Of a stretch of 64,000 nt of DNA, positions 32,157 through 42,659 are shown piece by piece (the first letter of the stretch is position 1; the number at the start of each line of letters is the position of its first letter). This stretch comes from Volutella citrinella (lineage: Eukaryota > Ascomycota > Sordariomycetes > Hypocreales > Nectriaceae). Made by a program: the position numbers and the translations under genes. The stretch is from positions 1,550,001-1,614,000 of the forward strand of contig JAWZSP010000002.1 of assembly GCA_034401135.1 (NCBI GenBank). Reading direction: 5' to 3'. The notes under the pieces were generated by a model. The model worked only from the letters and a program-made list of their open reading frames with translations. It had not been told where the DNA came from and made no database searches.

Positions 32157-35100
32157 ATGGCGGACGAGAAGGTCGCCGGCGCCCCGGCGCTGGACACCAA
32201 CATTGAGACTGGCGGCTTCAACGAGAAGCAAGGACAGGTGCCTGCCCAGGCCCCCAAGGCCGCGCCCCCCGCCGACGAGGAGGAGGACGAGGACATGGAT
32301 GCCCTCATCGAGGACCTCGAGTCCGAGGATGGCCACCAATTCGAGGAGGAGGAGGACGAGAGCCCCGGAGGCGCTCGCGTCGTCCCCGAAGATATGCTGC
32401 AGACTGACAGCCGCGTTGGTCTGACTGATTCCGAGGTTACTGCGCGCCGTCGCAAGTACGGTCTCAACCAGATGAAGGAGGAGAAGGAGAACCTGCTTCT
32501 CAAGTTCTTCGGTTTCTTCGTTGGTCCTATTCAGTTCGTCATGGAGGTAAGTGACGCAACCACCACCCCATTCCCACCATACACCAATTGCCACCCACCC
32601 ACGCATGCGCGCTGCAGGCCGGGACTGGGCCAGGGATTTCCGTTCTGCTCTGCACTGCGATTTATCCTACCCCCTCCCCACTCAATGCACTATGCTTCGC
32701 AATGGCTATCACGCCTGCCTGACTGGTCAATTGATCGCGGCGCATGCGCCTCCTCGTCTCACAACGGTTGCTATGCCAAGAAACATGGCAAATGCTTGTG
32801 TTATGAGGGGTGCCGGCTCGTGTTTTGATTGTTCTACACTGGCTTGTGCTGGTATGCCTGGGTCTGCACAAATTTTCCAATCCCGTTTTGCGCGTTTTTG
32901 GCGCAGATTGGATGCCCCACACAGGTCCCACACAAGCTCGCTCCTGGTGGGCCCCTTCGCTTTCGCTCGGCATCGTGCTAGGTGATCCCTGTGGAGCCCG
33001 ATCCAGCCAGTCCGCCCCCACTGTTTCGAAACCCTCGGCCGCAAACTACACCCAACAAACCTTGCCCTTATTGCGGGAAATTAGCTAACTCGCGTTCTCT
33101 GATAGGCTGCCGCCGTTCTCGCTGCCGGTCTTACTGATTGGATTGATTTCGGTGTCATTTGCGGTCTGCTCCTTCTCAACGCCGTCGTCGGTTTCGTCCA
33201 GGAGTACCAGGCTGGTTCCATTGTCGAGGAGCTGAAGAAGACTCTCGCCCTCAAGGCTGTTGTTCTCCGTGACGGTACCCTCAAGGAGATTGAGGCCCCT
33301 GAGGTCGTTCCCGGTGATATCCTCCAGGTCGAGGAGGGTACCATTATTCCCGCTGATGGTCGCATCGTCACTGAGGATGCTTTCCTCCAGGTTGATCAGT
33401 CCGCCATCACTGGTGAGTCCCTCGCTGTCGACAAGCACCGTGGCGACAACTGCTACGCTTCCTCCGCTGTCAAGCGTGGTGAGGCCTTCGTCATTGTTAC
33501 CGCCACTGGTGACAACACCTTCGTCGGTCGTGCCGCTGCCCTTGTCTCTGCTTCCGCTGGTGGCACTGGTCACTTCACTGAGGTCCTCAACGGCATCGGT
33601 ACCATTCTGCTCATCCTTGTCGTCCTCACCCTGCTCATCGTCTGGGTTTCCTCGTTCTACCGATCCAACCCTATTGTCGACATCCTTCGATTCACCCTGG
33701 CCATCACCATTGTCGGTGTCCCCGTCGGTCTTCCCGCCGTCGTCACCACCACCATGGCTGTCGGTGCTGCCTACCTCGCCAAGAAGCAGGCTATTGTCCA
33801 GAAGCTCTCCGCCATTGAGTCCCTCGCTGGTGTCGAGATCCTCTGCTCTGACAAGACCGGTACCCTGACCAAGAACAAGCTGTCCCTTGCTGAGCCCTTC
33901 TGTGTCGCTGGCGTTGAGCCCGATGACCTGATGCTTACTGCTTGCTTGGCTGCTTCCCGCAAGAAGAAGGGTATCGATGCTATCGACAAGGCTTTCCTCA
34001 AGTCCCTGAAGTTCTACCCCCGCGCCAAGGGTGTCCTGGCCAAGTACAAGGTCATTGAGTTCCAGCCTTTCGATCCCGTCTCCAAGAAGGTCACTGCCAT
34101 CGTCGAGTCCCCCCAGGGCGAGCGTATCATCTGTGTCAAGGGTGCCCCTCTCTTCGTTCTCAAGACTGTCGAGGAGGACCACCCCATCCCCGATGAGATT
34201 GACAAGGCCTACAAGAACTGTGTCGCTGAGTTCGCTACTCGTGGTTTCCGATCCCTCGGTGTTGCCCGCAAGCGTGGTGAGGGTGCCTGGGAGATTCTCG
34301 GCATCATGCCCTGCTCTGACCCCCCTCGTCACGATACCGCCCGCACTGTCAACGAGGCCAAGCGCCTTGGTCTCTCCGTCAAGATGCTCACTGGTGACGC
34401 CGTCGGTATTGCCCGTGAGACTTCCCGCCAGCTCGGTCTCGGCACCAACATCTACAACGCTGAGCGTCTCGGTCTCGGTGGCGGTGGTGACATGCCCGGC
34501 TCTGAGGTTTACGATTTCGTTGAGGCTGCCGATGGTTTCGCTGAGGTCTTCCCCCAGCACAAGTACAACGTCGTCGAGATTCTCCAGCAGCGTGGCTACC
34601 TCGTTGCCATGACTGGTGACGGTGTCAACGATGCCCCCTCGCTGAAGAAGGCCGATACTGGTATTGCCGTCGAGGGTGCCTCTGACGCTGCCCGCTCTGC
34701 CGCCGATATTGTCTTCCTTGCCCCCGGTCTCGGTGCCATCATTGACGCCCTCAAGACTTCCCGCCAGATTTTCCACCGCATGTACGCCTATGTTGTCTAC
34801 CGTATCGCTCTGTCCCTGCACATGGAGATCTTCCTTGGTCTGTGGATCGCCATCCTCAACCGCTCCCTGAACATTGAGCTTGTCGTTTTCATCGCCATTT
34901 TCGCCGATATTGCTACCCTGGCCATTGCCTACGACAACGCTCCCTACTCGCCCACCCCCGTCAAGTGGAACCTGCCCAAGCTCTGGGGTATGTCCGTCGC
35001 TCTCGGTATCGTCCTCGCTATCGGTACCTGGATTGCCCTCACCACCATGCTCGCCAACGGTGAGGATGGCGGTATCGTCCAGAACTACGGTAACATCGAT

Positions 35101-35572
35101 GAGGTCATCTTCCTCCAGGTTTCCCTGACTGAGAACTGGCTGATCTTCATCACCCGTGCCAACGGACCTTTCTGGTCGTCCATTCCTTCGTGGCAGCTGT
35201 CCGGCGCCATCCTGGTCGTCGACATCCTCGCTACCCTCTTCGCCATCTTCGGTTGGTTCGTCGATGTTGAGCAGCCCGGTGGCGGTACCGAGCCTGGCCG
35301 CACCAACATCGTCGCCGTCGTCCGTATCTGGATTTTCTCCTTCGGTGTCTTCTCTGTCATGGGTGGTCTCTACTACCTTATGCAGGGCAGCACTGGCTTC
35401 GACAACCTCATGCACGGCAAGTCCCCCAAGGGCAGCCAGAAGCAGCGTTCGCTTGAGGACTTTGGTAAGTTATCCCGCCCTCCACATCACATGTCGAATG
35501 CGCATGGCGCTAACTATCTTTGCAGTTGTCTCTCTCCAGCGTGTCTCTACTCAGCACGAGAAGTCGCAGTAA
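32157..35572 (+). CDS. pma1: Plasma-membrane H+-ATPase (P-type, Pma1)
   Basis: Pumps protons out of the cell using ATP and builds the membrane potential that drives nutrient uptake. Exons are 32157-32546, 33106-35464 and 35526-35572, giving 931 residues, close to known fungal pumps. Intron 1 is 559 nt, unusually long here; intron 2 is 61 nt. The N-terminus is acidic ([18 protein letters not shown]). P-type hallmarks are the TGES loop, the phosphorylation motif CSDKTGTLT (phospho-Asp at residue 379), KGAP, and the hinge [19 protein letters not shown]. Membrane helices flank these. The tail [12 protein letters not shown] is the autoinhibitory regulatory segment with its adjacent Ser-Thr pair, and the splice site isolates it on its own small exon. 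Codon use is extremely biased toward C-ending codons, which fits very high expression and explains the long antisense ORF on the other strand. Confidence 0.97.
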
Positions 35573-36299
35573 TAAATCAGCGATGGTATATATCCGGAAC
35601 TCCATCGTCCGGACCTCTTGCCTTCTGCATGTTTAAAGTTCAAACTGTACGACTCATACCCGAGCAATGCTACATCTGGAGTGGACGAGGAGGAAGTCTT
35701 TTCATACCCCTAGGAATCCGTCTTCTAGATTAATGAATAAAAGTGTAAAATAATTCTGCTTGTGTACCATACGCCCTTGTGTGACCTTGTGTGACGGTGC
35801 CGGTGACGGCTACAGCTGAGATGCGATGCTGCTTGCCGACGGTGACTGCGGTGGGTGCGGTGAGTGCTCAGGACGTTCCCAATAGGCGACTACGTTGGCT
35901 GGACTTGTGTTACCCAGCATGGGGCAATATTGGCCGGGCGTGGGAGGAACTGCCGCGTGGTGCAAATGGAACAGAGTTTTTGGCGTCACGTGGTTGGCAT
36001 CCTCGGGAGGCAGGCACGCACTGTTGCTGTTGGTGTTACGTCAAGCCCGGTCAGCGTGGTCTATTTTTTGGAAGAGCCCCCTCCCAGTTCAAGTTCCCAC
36101 CTGGATTCAACACATTCGAGATCCAGAAGAGACGACGGTCGAGCTATGGCTACATGGGACCCAGGATCCATGCCGGGTTGAATCGTTTCGAACTGACCCC
36201 TTCCGGTGAAGACCCAGAGGACTGCGCCAACCTTGTAAGCCGACTAGTCGTTCGTCGATAATTATCAGCCCCATTGCTGCAGACAGACGAGCAGAAAAG
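35573..36299. other. Intergenic region between H+-ATPase and DCAF4-like genes
   Basis: It holds the 3' UTR of the ATPase (a poly(A)-signal-like AATAAAAG near 35735) and the promoter of the next gene, including one CACGTG at 35987-35992. A possible 5' UTR intron ends at the TGCTGCAG around 36275-36282. No coding sequence is supported. Confidence 0.45.
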
Positions 36300-38069
36300 A
36301 TGGAGCCCGAAATCCCGGGTTATTATTTCGGTAAGAGGAGGATGCTATGCCCTTTGTATCCGGGTCCTAGAGGGCCATGTTCGTTCGTTCCCTCCCTTGA
36401 CCTTGGCTAACCACAGCTGCGGAAAGATCGAGAGAAGAAGAAGTATTTCAAGATTGAAAAGTCTCATTCCGCGGCCTCATCAGCTGCATATACGCCCGAC
36501 ACAGTCAAGCGACGCAGGATCAACGACGCCGCCCAGGACGAAGCGCGGCAGCGAGCAAAGCTCGTCCAGGGACATGTACGGCGGCACTGGGTATCGCGGG
36601 ATGTCTTGACATCGGGGCTCCTGGCCCGCGACATGGGGTTGCCCCGTGTCGCAGAACAAGGCCGTGGACGGGCCGACGACGTCGATCTAGGCGCAGAAGC
36701 CTGGTCGCGTGGCGTTGTCGCCAAGGGTAGCGTCAATTTCGCCCCGGGCTCCGCGCAGACGAGGTCGGCCAACATGGCGTGCTTCCATGTCAGTTCTGAG
36801 GACACAAAGACGGGACTGGGTGTTGCCTACGCGAGTGAGTCTTCTTCTCTTTGCCGAGCGTGGGGGCCGATGAGGGCGTGGGATGGGCTGACATGGGCAC
36901 AACGTTGTACTTGATAGCCCTGGATGAGGAGACCGTCGTGGCCAGCTATATCCCGACCGATACGAATGAGAGGTTGGTTGGCAAGGGCCTGCTGGATATG
37001 GAGGTGTGCTGACGCTCAGGATAGAATCCGCTTCCAAAAGGATGCGTTGAGCATTACTGGCAGAGCCCGTATGGTCCGCACGGAGCGAGTCCGGTGGTCC
37101 CAGCTGTCATCAATCAAATATCACCGCCCCTCGCACCGCATCCTCCTAACCTCGCGCGAGCCCAGCCGCAGTTGTGGCCTTCACTTCTTCTCTCCGCAGC
37201 TATCAGATCCAAAGAACCTGGAGCGTCCGCATTGGCGTCTTGGTGAAGGTAAGTGCTCGCCCGCCGCGACCTGCCAACTACAGATGAACAGCCGGATGAT
37301 GGTGCTGACCTTGCCATCACCCAAAGCCAATCAGTATCAGCAGCTGTCCATCCAGCGCAACAGTTCCAACGAGGAATGGGTCGTCCACAGTAGCACTCCG
37401 GCGCCGTCGTCGTCGGACCTGACGTGCATCATTGGCACAAACAAGGGCATACTGCAGGTCAGGCCCGACTCGAACATCCAGGCGCTGGCTCCGTCGAGGC
37501 CCGCCAAGGGCGTCCAGGTGCCTCGCGAGATGTTCACCCAGGACTTCTTCCATGGCAACCACAACATGATTCTCGCCGGCGGCCGTCAGCCGCGCCTCTG
37601 GATGATGGACCTGCGCGTTCCAGAGGCCAACTGGATCTTTGCGAAACACACCAGCGCCATCGCGCACCTGCGTAGCGTCAACCAGTACCATGTCCTTGTC
37701 TCGGGCCTGCAGAACTCCATGGCCCTGTATGACGTGCGCTTCTTTAGCCAGGGCTCCAGCGGTGCCACGCCCCTGCTCAACTTCCCTGGGCACTCCAACG
37801 AGGCCCATTTCCACATTGGCTGGGACGTTGACCCGCAGCTGGGTGTCGTCGCCGCCGCCCAGGACAACGGCACCGTTTGCCTCTTCTCCATTCGCTCGGG
37901 CCGTCGACTCCGCTCCACTGCCGTGGACGCCATCCGCTCCGAGACGCCCGTCAAGGCGCTCATGTTTCAGCAGATGCCCCACGAGCGACGTCCCAGCTTG
38001 TTTGTTGGCTTGGGAAAGTCGCTGCACAAATATTCATTCGGCACAAGAACCGTAACTGAGGAGGCCTAG
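36300..38069 (+). CDS. DCAF4-like WD-repeat protein (candidate CUL4-DDB1 substrate receptor)
   Basis: Five exons are assembled: 36300-36330, 36427-36834, 36918-36972, 37025-37248 and 37327-38069, for 486 residues. The N-terminal motif IPGYYFDREKKKYFKIE is rebuilt exactly when intron 1 ends at AAAG (36426); it is the hallmark start of DCAF4/WDR21 proteins. Basic and charged residues follow, then a WD propeller. Two successive blades end in D-x-R boxes (WMMDLR, residues 331-336; LYDVR, residues 373-377), the pattern that contacts DDB1. Such proteins recruit targets for ubiquitylation by CUL4 ligases; the target here is unknown. Intron 4 (78 nt, branch-like TGCTGAC) is a multiple of three and open in frame, so a version that retains it is also possible. 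Fungal orthologues are often misnamed as myocyte enhancer factor. Confidence 0.82.
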
Positions 38070-38796
38070 AGATGCCCCGATTCTCTGCCGAGGCATATTG
38101 GGTGATAGATTCGAATAGAACAAACAGTTATTGGCATAGGAGTCTTGTTGTAAGGGGGCACTGATGGATAGCAGGTGGGCTGCTTCCTAAGGATAGCTTG
38201 GATGATATTGGCTGGGCCTTGACGAACGACGTTGCTATTTGGGTTGGGGGTTCTTCTCTGTGGATTCCATCTATTTGTTTGCATTTCTGATTATACCCAT
38301 AATGGACTTGAAGCATGCAATATGCACTGATAGGATACTGTCAAGCGCTCCAGTAGCAGCCTCATCGCAGTCTGAATGTGACATGTCGAGGAATATCAGC
38401 ATCTACATGACGGCTCGAGAGATAAGACGACATGCATGGGACACCCCGAACAGCAAAGCAGACAGAGTACGTGTTCATGTCATTCCAAGCTAGCCAAAAC
38501 TCATCACTACCTACTTTTTCTTACCTGTGGCGCGTTGCAACGACAGCAACCTATGACCAAGCGCCATATTTTCCCCCACCTAGTCCCGCCAGTATAGCTC
38601 CTACTCCCTGGCCGTCGATGTCGCGCCAGGAGCGGCACCGTCAATGTGGTATGTGAGATTCCCTCTGTGTGAATCCCTCTCAGTGTTGTACAGGTGCAAT
38701 GAATGCCCCAGAAGCCGTGGCCGCGACCGGGAATGATTAAGATTTGATTACATGCTCGGCAGAGTCTTCCCCTTGCAAGCCACATACATATATAGG
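38070..38796. other. Convergent 3' intergenic region
   Basis: About 730 bp between two converging genes. It holds their 3' UTRs; no ORF or repeat is supported. Confidence 0.5.
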
Positions 38797-41149
38797 CTAA
38801 GACGATGACTGCGTCCTAGGTTTCCTGCCCTTTGGGTCGAGGTTGAAGGTACCGACGAGCTTCGGGAAGGCCTGGGCAAAGGCGTCACCAAGCTTCCAAT
38901 TGTCGAGGTTACGAATATGGCGCTCGAAAACGGGGTTGATCATCAGCTCGTCGCTGTCGGGGCTCTGAAGCAACGTGTCCGTTTCCTCGTACGGCCATGA
39001 CAGGGTGATGGTGGTGGTAAAGGGTATGAAGAAGTTTTCAAAGGGATACTGGCCTGTGTGGAACTCGCGCACAAGGCGGTCGCGCATCTTGGGGAATGGA
39101 ACGTGATCCACCCAGGCTGGGTGCGCGGTGAAGAGCTGCGACTGTTTGGGGGTCATCCAATCTGGTAGCCGCTCATAGTTGTCCTGGGTCGGGTCAATCT
39201 GCCACCGCATCACGAGGAACATGATGTATAGGACCGCGACCTTCTCTGGGAGGGTTGAGATGTCGGGGAAGGTGGACAGGATATCGGTGAAGACCTTGGA
39301 CAGCGGATGACTGAAGGCGCTGTTGGCCGGATTGAGGAGCGACGACACGGAGGGGTAGCGCGGTCCAACAACCTCGTGGATTGGCAAGCCGTCGGTGGCC
39401 CGTTGTCGGCGCTCGCTGAGGAAGTCGAGCAATAGCGAATCTAGCGGGCATGTCGGGGCACAGTTCCTGAGGGGAGCTGCAAAGTCGGGCAGGTTACCGC
39501 CGTGTACGCTCCGTGGCGGCGCAGGGCTATGCACCGACGCCGAGCCAGGGCTTGAGACGGCAGCATCTATGCCGTGGGGCAGCGGTGAATGGCCCTGGGA
39601 GTGATGCTGCTGGAAGTGTTGATCTGGTCTACCCTGTGAGCCCCAGCTCGAGGACCGTTGGTGGCTCGCAACTCGCTCGTTGGACACCCCAGTCCAGTCA
39701 TGCTTCATCGGTAGGTGCTGGAACTGCGGCGAGTCCTGGGCTCCATTGAGGCCACTTTGGATCCGATTGACGCGGTGCGTGGAGTCTAGGAGAAAGTCGA
39801 GACCGAGTCTCTCGGGTCCCATTTCGAGGCCGTGCCGTAGGTCGTGCTGTTGCTGCATGAGCTGGGCGGCGGTTGAGCTATCGGGGTTTGGCGTGCCACC
39901 AGAGGAGTTGGCACTCTGCATCTGCTGCGAGTGTTGCTGCTGTTGGTGTTGTCGCTGCGGGTGCTGTTGGTGTTGCGACTGTTGATGTTGCTGTTGTTGT
40001 TGATGGTGATACTGCTGCTGCTGCTGCTGCTGTTGGTTCTGATGCTGCTGCCACATGGCCTGTTGCTGCGCCTGCGAGGCTACTGATATTTGCTCGAGGC
40101 CAGCTGGCGATGCGGTGGCTCCTGGAGCCGAAGCAGCATTGTTATTGCCGTGTACGCCGAGATTTCCAGCATTGTGTACTTGCGGTGTATAGGCGTGGGC
40201 CGGCGATATGTATGCTTGCTCAACACTACCTGAGACAGCATGTTAGAGATAATGAAGACGAGACGGGGGGTGCGGGACTGGAGGCAGCGGGATAATACCT
40301 GAACCAATGAGAGGTTGGATCATGGCGATGATTCCGGCAAGGCGGCGCTTGATGTCGGCATTTTCCTGTTCCACGGCATCCTTGGCACGCAACACTGCCT
40401 GAAGCTCCTGATACGGCTGTTGGTTGGTTAATTCCTGAATGCGACGCTCCAGGTTCTCGATTTGGTTTTTTGTTCGTTCACGAATGGCACGCTGTGCTTC
40501 GCGATCTAGAGAGACGAGTTAGCCGGATGGTATGAGATTGTGGGTTGACTGCTCAGATTGCGTTGAACTTGGGGGGTGGGGGAGAGGACGTGGACTAATA
40601 GATGGCACAGACAAGAAAGATATTGAGTCAACGCAGTAATACAATGGCCGGTTCGGGCAGAACGGTGGGTGAGGCGTACACCAGATGCGAAACTCGGCTA
40701 ACACAAGGGCCCAATGTCGCGCAGCAAGGGCAGAGAGCTGGTTGGGTGTGACAGGAAGGCGGGAAAGACGGGAAGACGAGCAAGACGACGACGGGGGTTT
40801 ATGGAGGGTGAAAGGGAGGGGTCCCGAGTTTCTGGAAACCAGTATCAAACTCGGCGTGGCAGCACGTACCGTTTGCTCGTTTCTTGGCAAGCTGTTCGGG
40901 GGTCAAGTTGGCGACACCTCGGCTGCCGGGCCCAGTCTTCTTCTTCTTGCGGGCGGCGCCATCATCGGGCAGCGGCGTGTCGGCGTCCCGCTTGGGGATG
41001 GCGGTGGGCGTGTTGGCGTTGCTGGCGGTGGCGCCGTCGTCGATGGCCGTGGACGAGGGGGCAGCACCGACGACCGAGGCGGGAGCGGAAGCGGAGGCTT
41101 CCGAGTCTGGGCCGGGGCTCATCGGGGATTTGACGAGAGGCACGGGCAT
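38797..41149 (-). CDS. bZIP transcription factor with DUF3425-type C-terminal domain
   Basis: A nuclear DNA-binding regulator. Exons are 41149-40870, 40505-40299 and 40229-38797 on the minus strand, giving 639 residues. The basic region LAKKRANDREAQRAIRER has the bZIP pattern N-x3-A-Q-x3-R, and it is split exactly by the unusually long first intron (364 nt). A leucine-zipper-like coil follows (IENLERRIQELTN, then VLRAKDAVEQENADIKRRL). A long glutamine/histidine-rich stretch is next, then a C-terminal globular part with CPLDSLLLDFLSERR and the end region WMTPKQSQLF..HPAWVDHVPFP typical of DUF3425 proteins. Members act in stress response, development and, in insect pathogens, cell-wall and virulence control (MBZ1 type). 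Which member this is cannot be told here. Another in-frame ATG lies 10 codons into exon 1. Confidence 0.88.
39912..40056 (-). repeat. Poly-glutamine/histidine coding repeat in the bZIP gene
   Basis: CAG/CAA-rich repeat DNA encodes about 48 residues that are mostly Q with some H. Such tracts are prone to length change and often act as activation or assembly regions in fungal transcription factors. Confidence 0.85.
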
Positions 41150-42659
41150 CGCAGCTGAGATGCGACGGCGGCAGCGGCAGCGGCGACGGCAGAGGGCCGG
41201 GATGGGATGTCCACCTGGGAACCCACAATCACGCCCGCATGCCGGGGAGCGGAGCCACCACAGGGGAGAGACGGGTCAGACGGGACGGTCAGACGGGACG
41301 GCCTCTGGCTCTGGAGGGGGGCGGGCCAAGCGCCAGCACTCTTGGCCGAAGCCGGGACGACGTGCGATGGATCGATTGGTATCCGGTCCGGACAGACAGA
41401 CAGACGGACGGCAGGCAGATGGGTGGATTGGGCAAGCCGGATGGATCCCTAGCAGGGAGGACTCAGGATTGGGGGAAGGGGGGGGAATTGGGGCGGGAGG
41501 GGAGGTAGGGGCAGCTCCCGGCCAGCCAAAAAAGCCAGCAAGCCAGCGAAGCACCAGGGAGAGAGACAGACAGACAGGCGATGGCCAGGGGGGGGCCCAG
41601 ACGCACAGCAGGGCTGAGAGGACAGAATGGACGCAGCGCCAGCAGCAGCCAGCAAGCAGGCAGGCGACTCGACGGGGGGGGGGGGGGGGGGGCTTGGCAG
41701 TCTGTCACTCGTTCGTTCCTTCGTTCGCCCCGTCACTTGTCAGTTGTCTCGCCGTCGGTGGGCCGCGCGCGATTCGGGTTCGACAGCGATGGGGATGGGG
41801 GTGCGCGCGCGCGTGGGTGCGTGTCGTACGAAAGGGAAGTCCGAAAAATTCGGTCAAGGGCCCCGAACTCGCGACTGCCTCGAGGGTGATTGGGTCAATT
41901 GCGGTGCAGAAATCCCGCCTGGCCCCAGGGAGAGGGGACTCGTTGACTCATATGCACAGTAGCACCCGTGCCTGCACCGAGTCATGGCCGCGACTGGCCG
42001 CTGCCCGAGCCTCCGCGGTGGAGACGCCGCGACTCAGCACCACCATTTTGCGGCTGACCTGCCGCCCAGGGTTCGTGACGCCTGCATCTCCGGTCATGTC
42101 AATCCATTTAATTATGAATTGTGCACTCGACTCAACACGACACTCCTCGCTCTAATTACAATTTGGCATAGAGACGTCCAATTGACGACTCAGACGGTCG
42201 GACCCCTGCTTGGCCCCATTGACACAATCCCATCCAGCCTGACCGGCCTGTCCGTTTCCGGCTTCCACCACCGCCAGTCCAGCTCCCAGGTTCTACAGTG
42301 CTGTACGGATAGAACTGTTTATTAGGGCCAGGGCTGCCTCAAGTCATCATACCGACGTCATTGTAGCCCCCCTTCGCGCTTAAACGCCACCCCAACCCAA
42401 AAGCTTGTTCGTGTCTGCAACAGCTTATCCCGACTGCCCACGGCCAATGGAGCTCAACCTGACAGGAGCATGCAAAGGTAGCTCCCGCTTGCAGGCGGCC
42501 CGCGTAACTAACCTCCGCTTTGCTTCATGAAGCCGGGGAACAAACATCTGAATCCTCACAGAGCAATTTTCATTCATGTCGGGACTATACATAGTAGTAG
42601 AAGCTTCCTCCCAAGCCATATACGCCAACCCAGTCCTCCCACATCCATATATCCCTCTC
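41150..42659. other. Promoter/5' UTR of the bZIP gene and 3' flank of Nic96
   Basis: Very G-rich on the plus strand, with several GACAGACA/GACGG simple repeats (41394-41412, 41565-41578) and a 19-G run. A 423-residue plus-strand ORF (40884-42155) covers it but runs antisense through bZIP exon 1 and is low complexity. I do not consider it a gene. Confidence 0.5.
41674..41692. repeat. Homopolymer of 19 G
   Basis: An uninterrupted run of G about 530 bp upstream of the bZIP ATG (C run on the coding strand). It could form G-quadruplex DNA, and its length is probably unstable or mis-sequenced. Confidence 0.9.

Noticed and set aside
33085..35415. 776-codon open frame on the minus strand across the H+-ATPase gene
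   Set aside because: It is an exact antisense shadow of the extremely codon-biased pump exon; the product is a repetitive D/G/E/T/S/V/L string with no domain.
40884..42155. 423-codon plus-strand ORF over the bZIP promoter
   Set aside because: Runs antisense through bZIP exon 1 and across homopolymer and simple repeats; R/G/S-rich composition driven by GC content.
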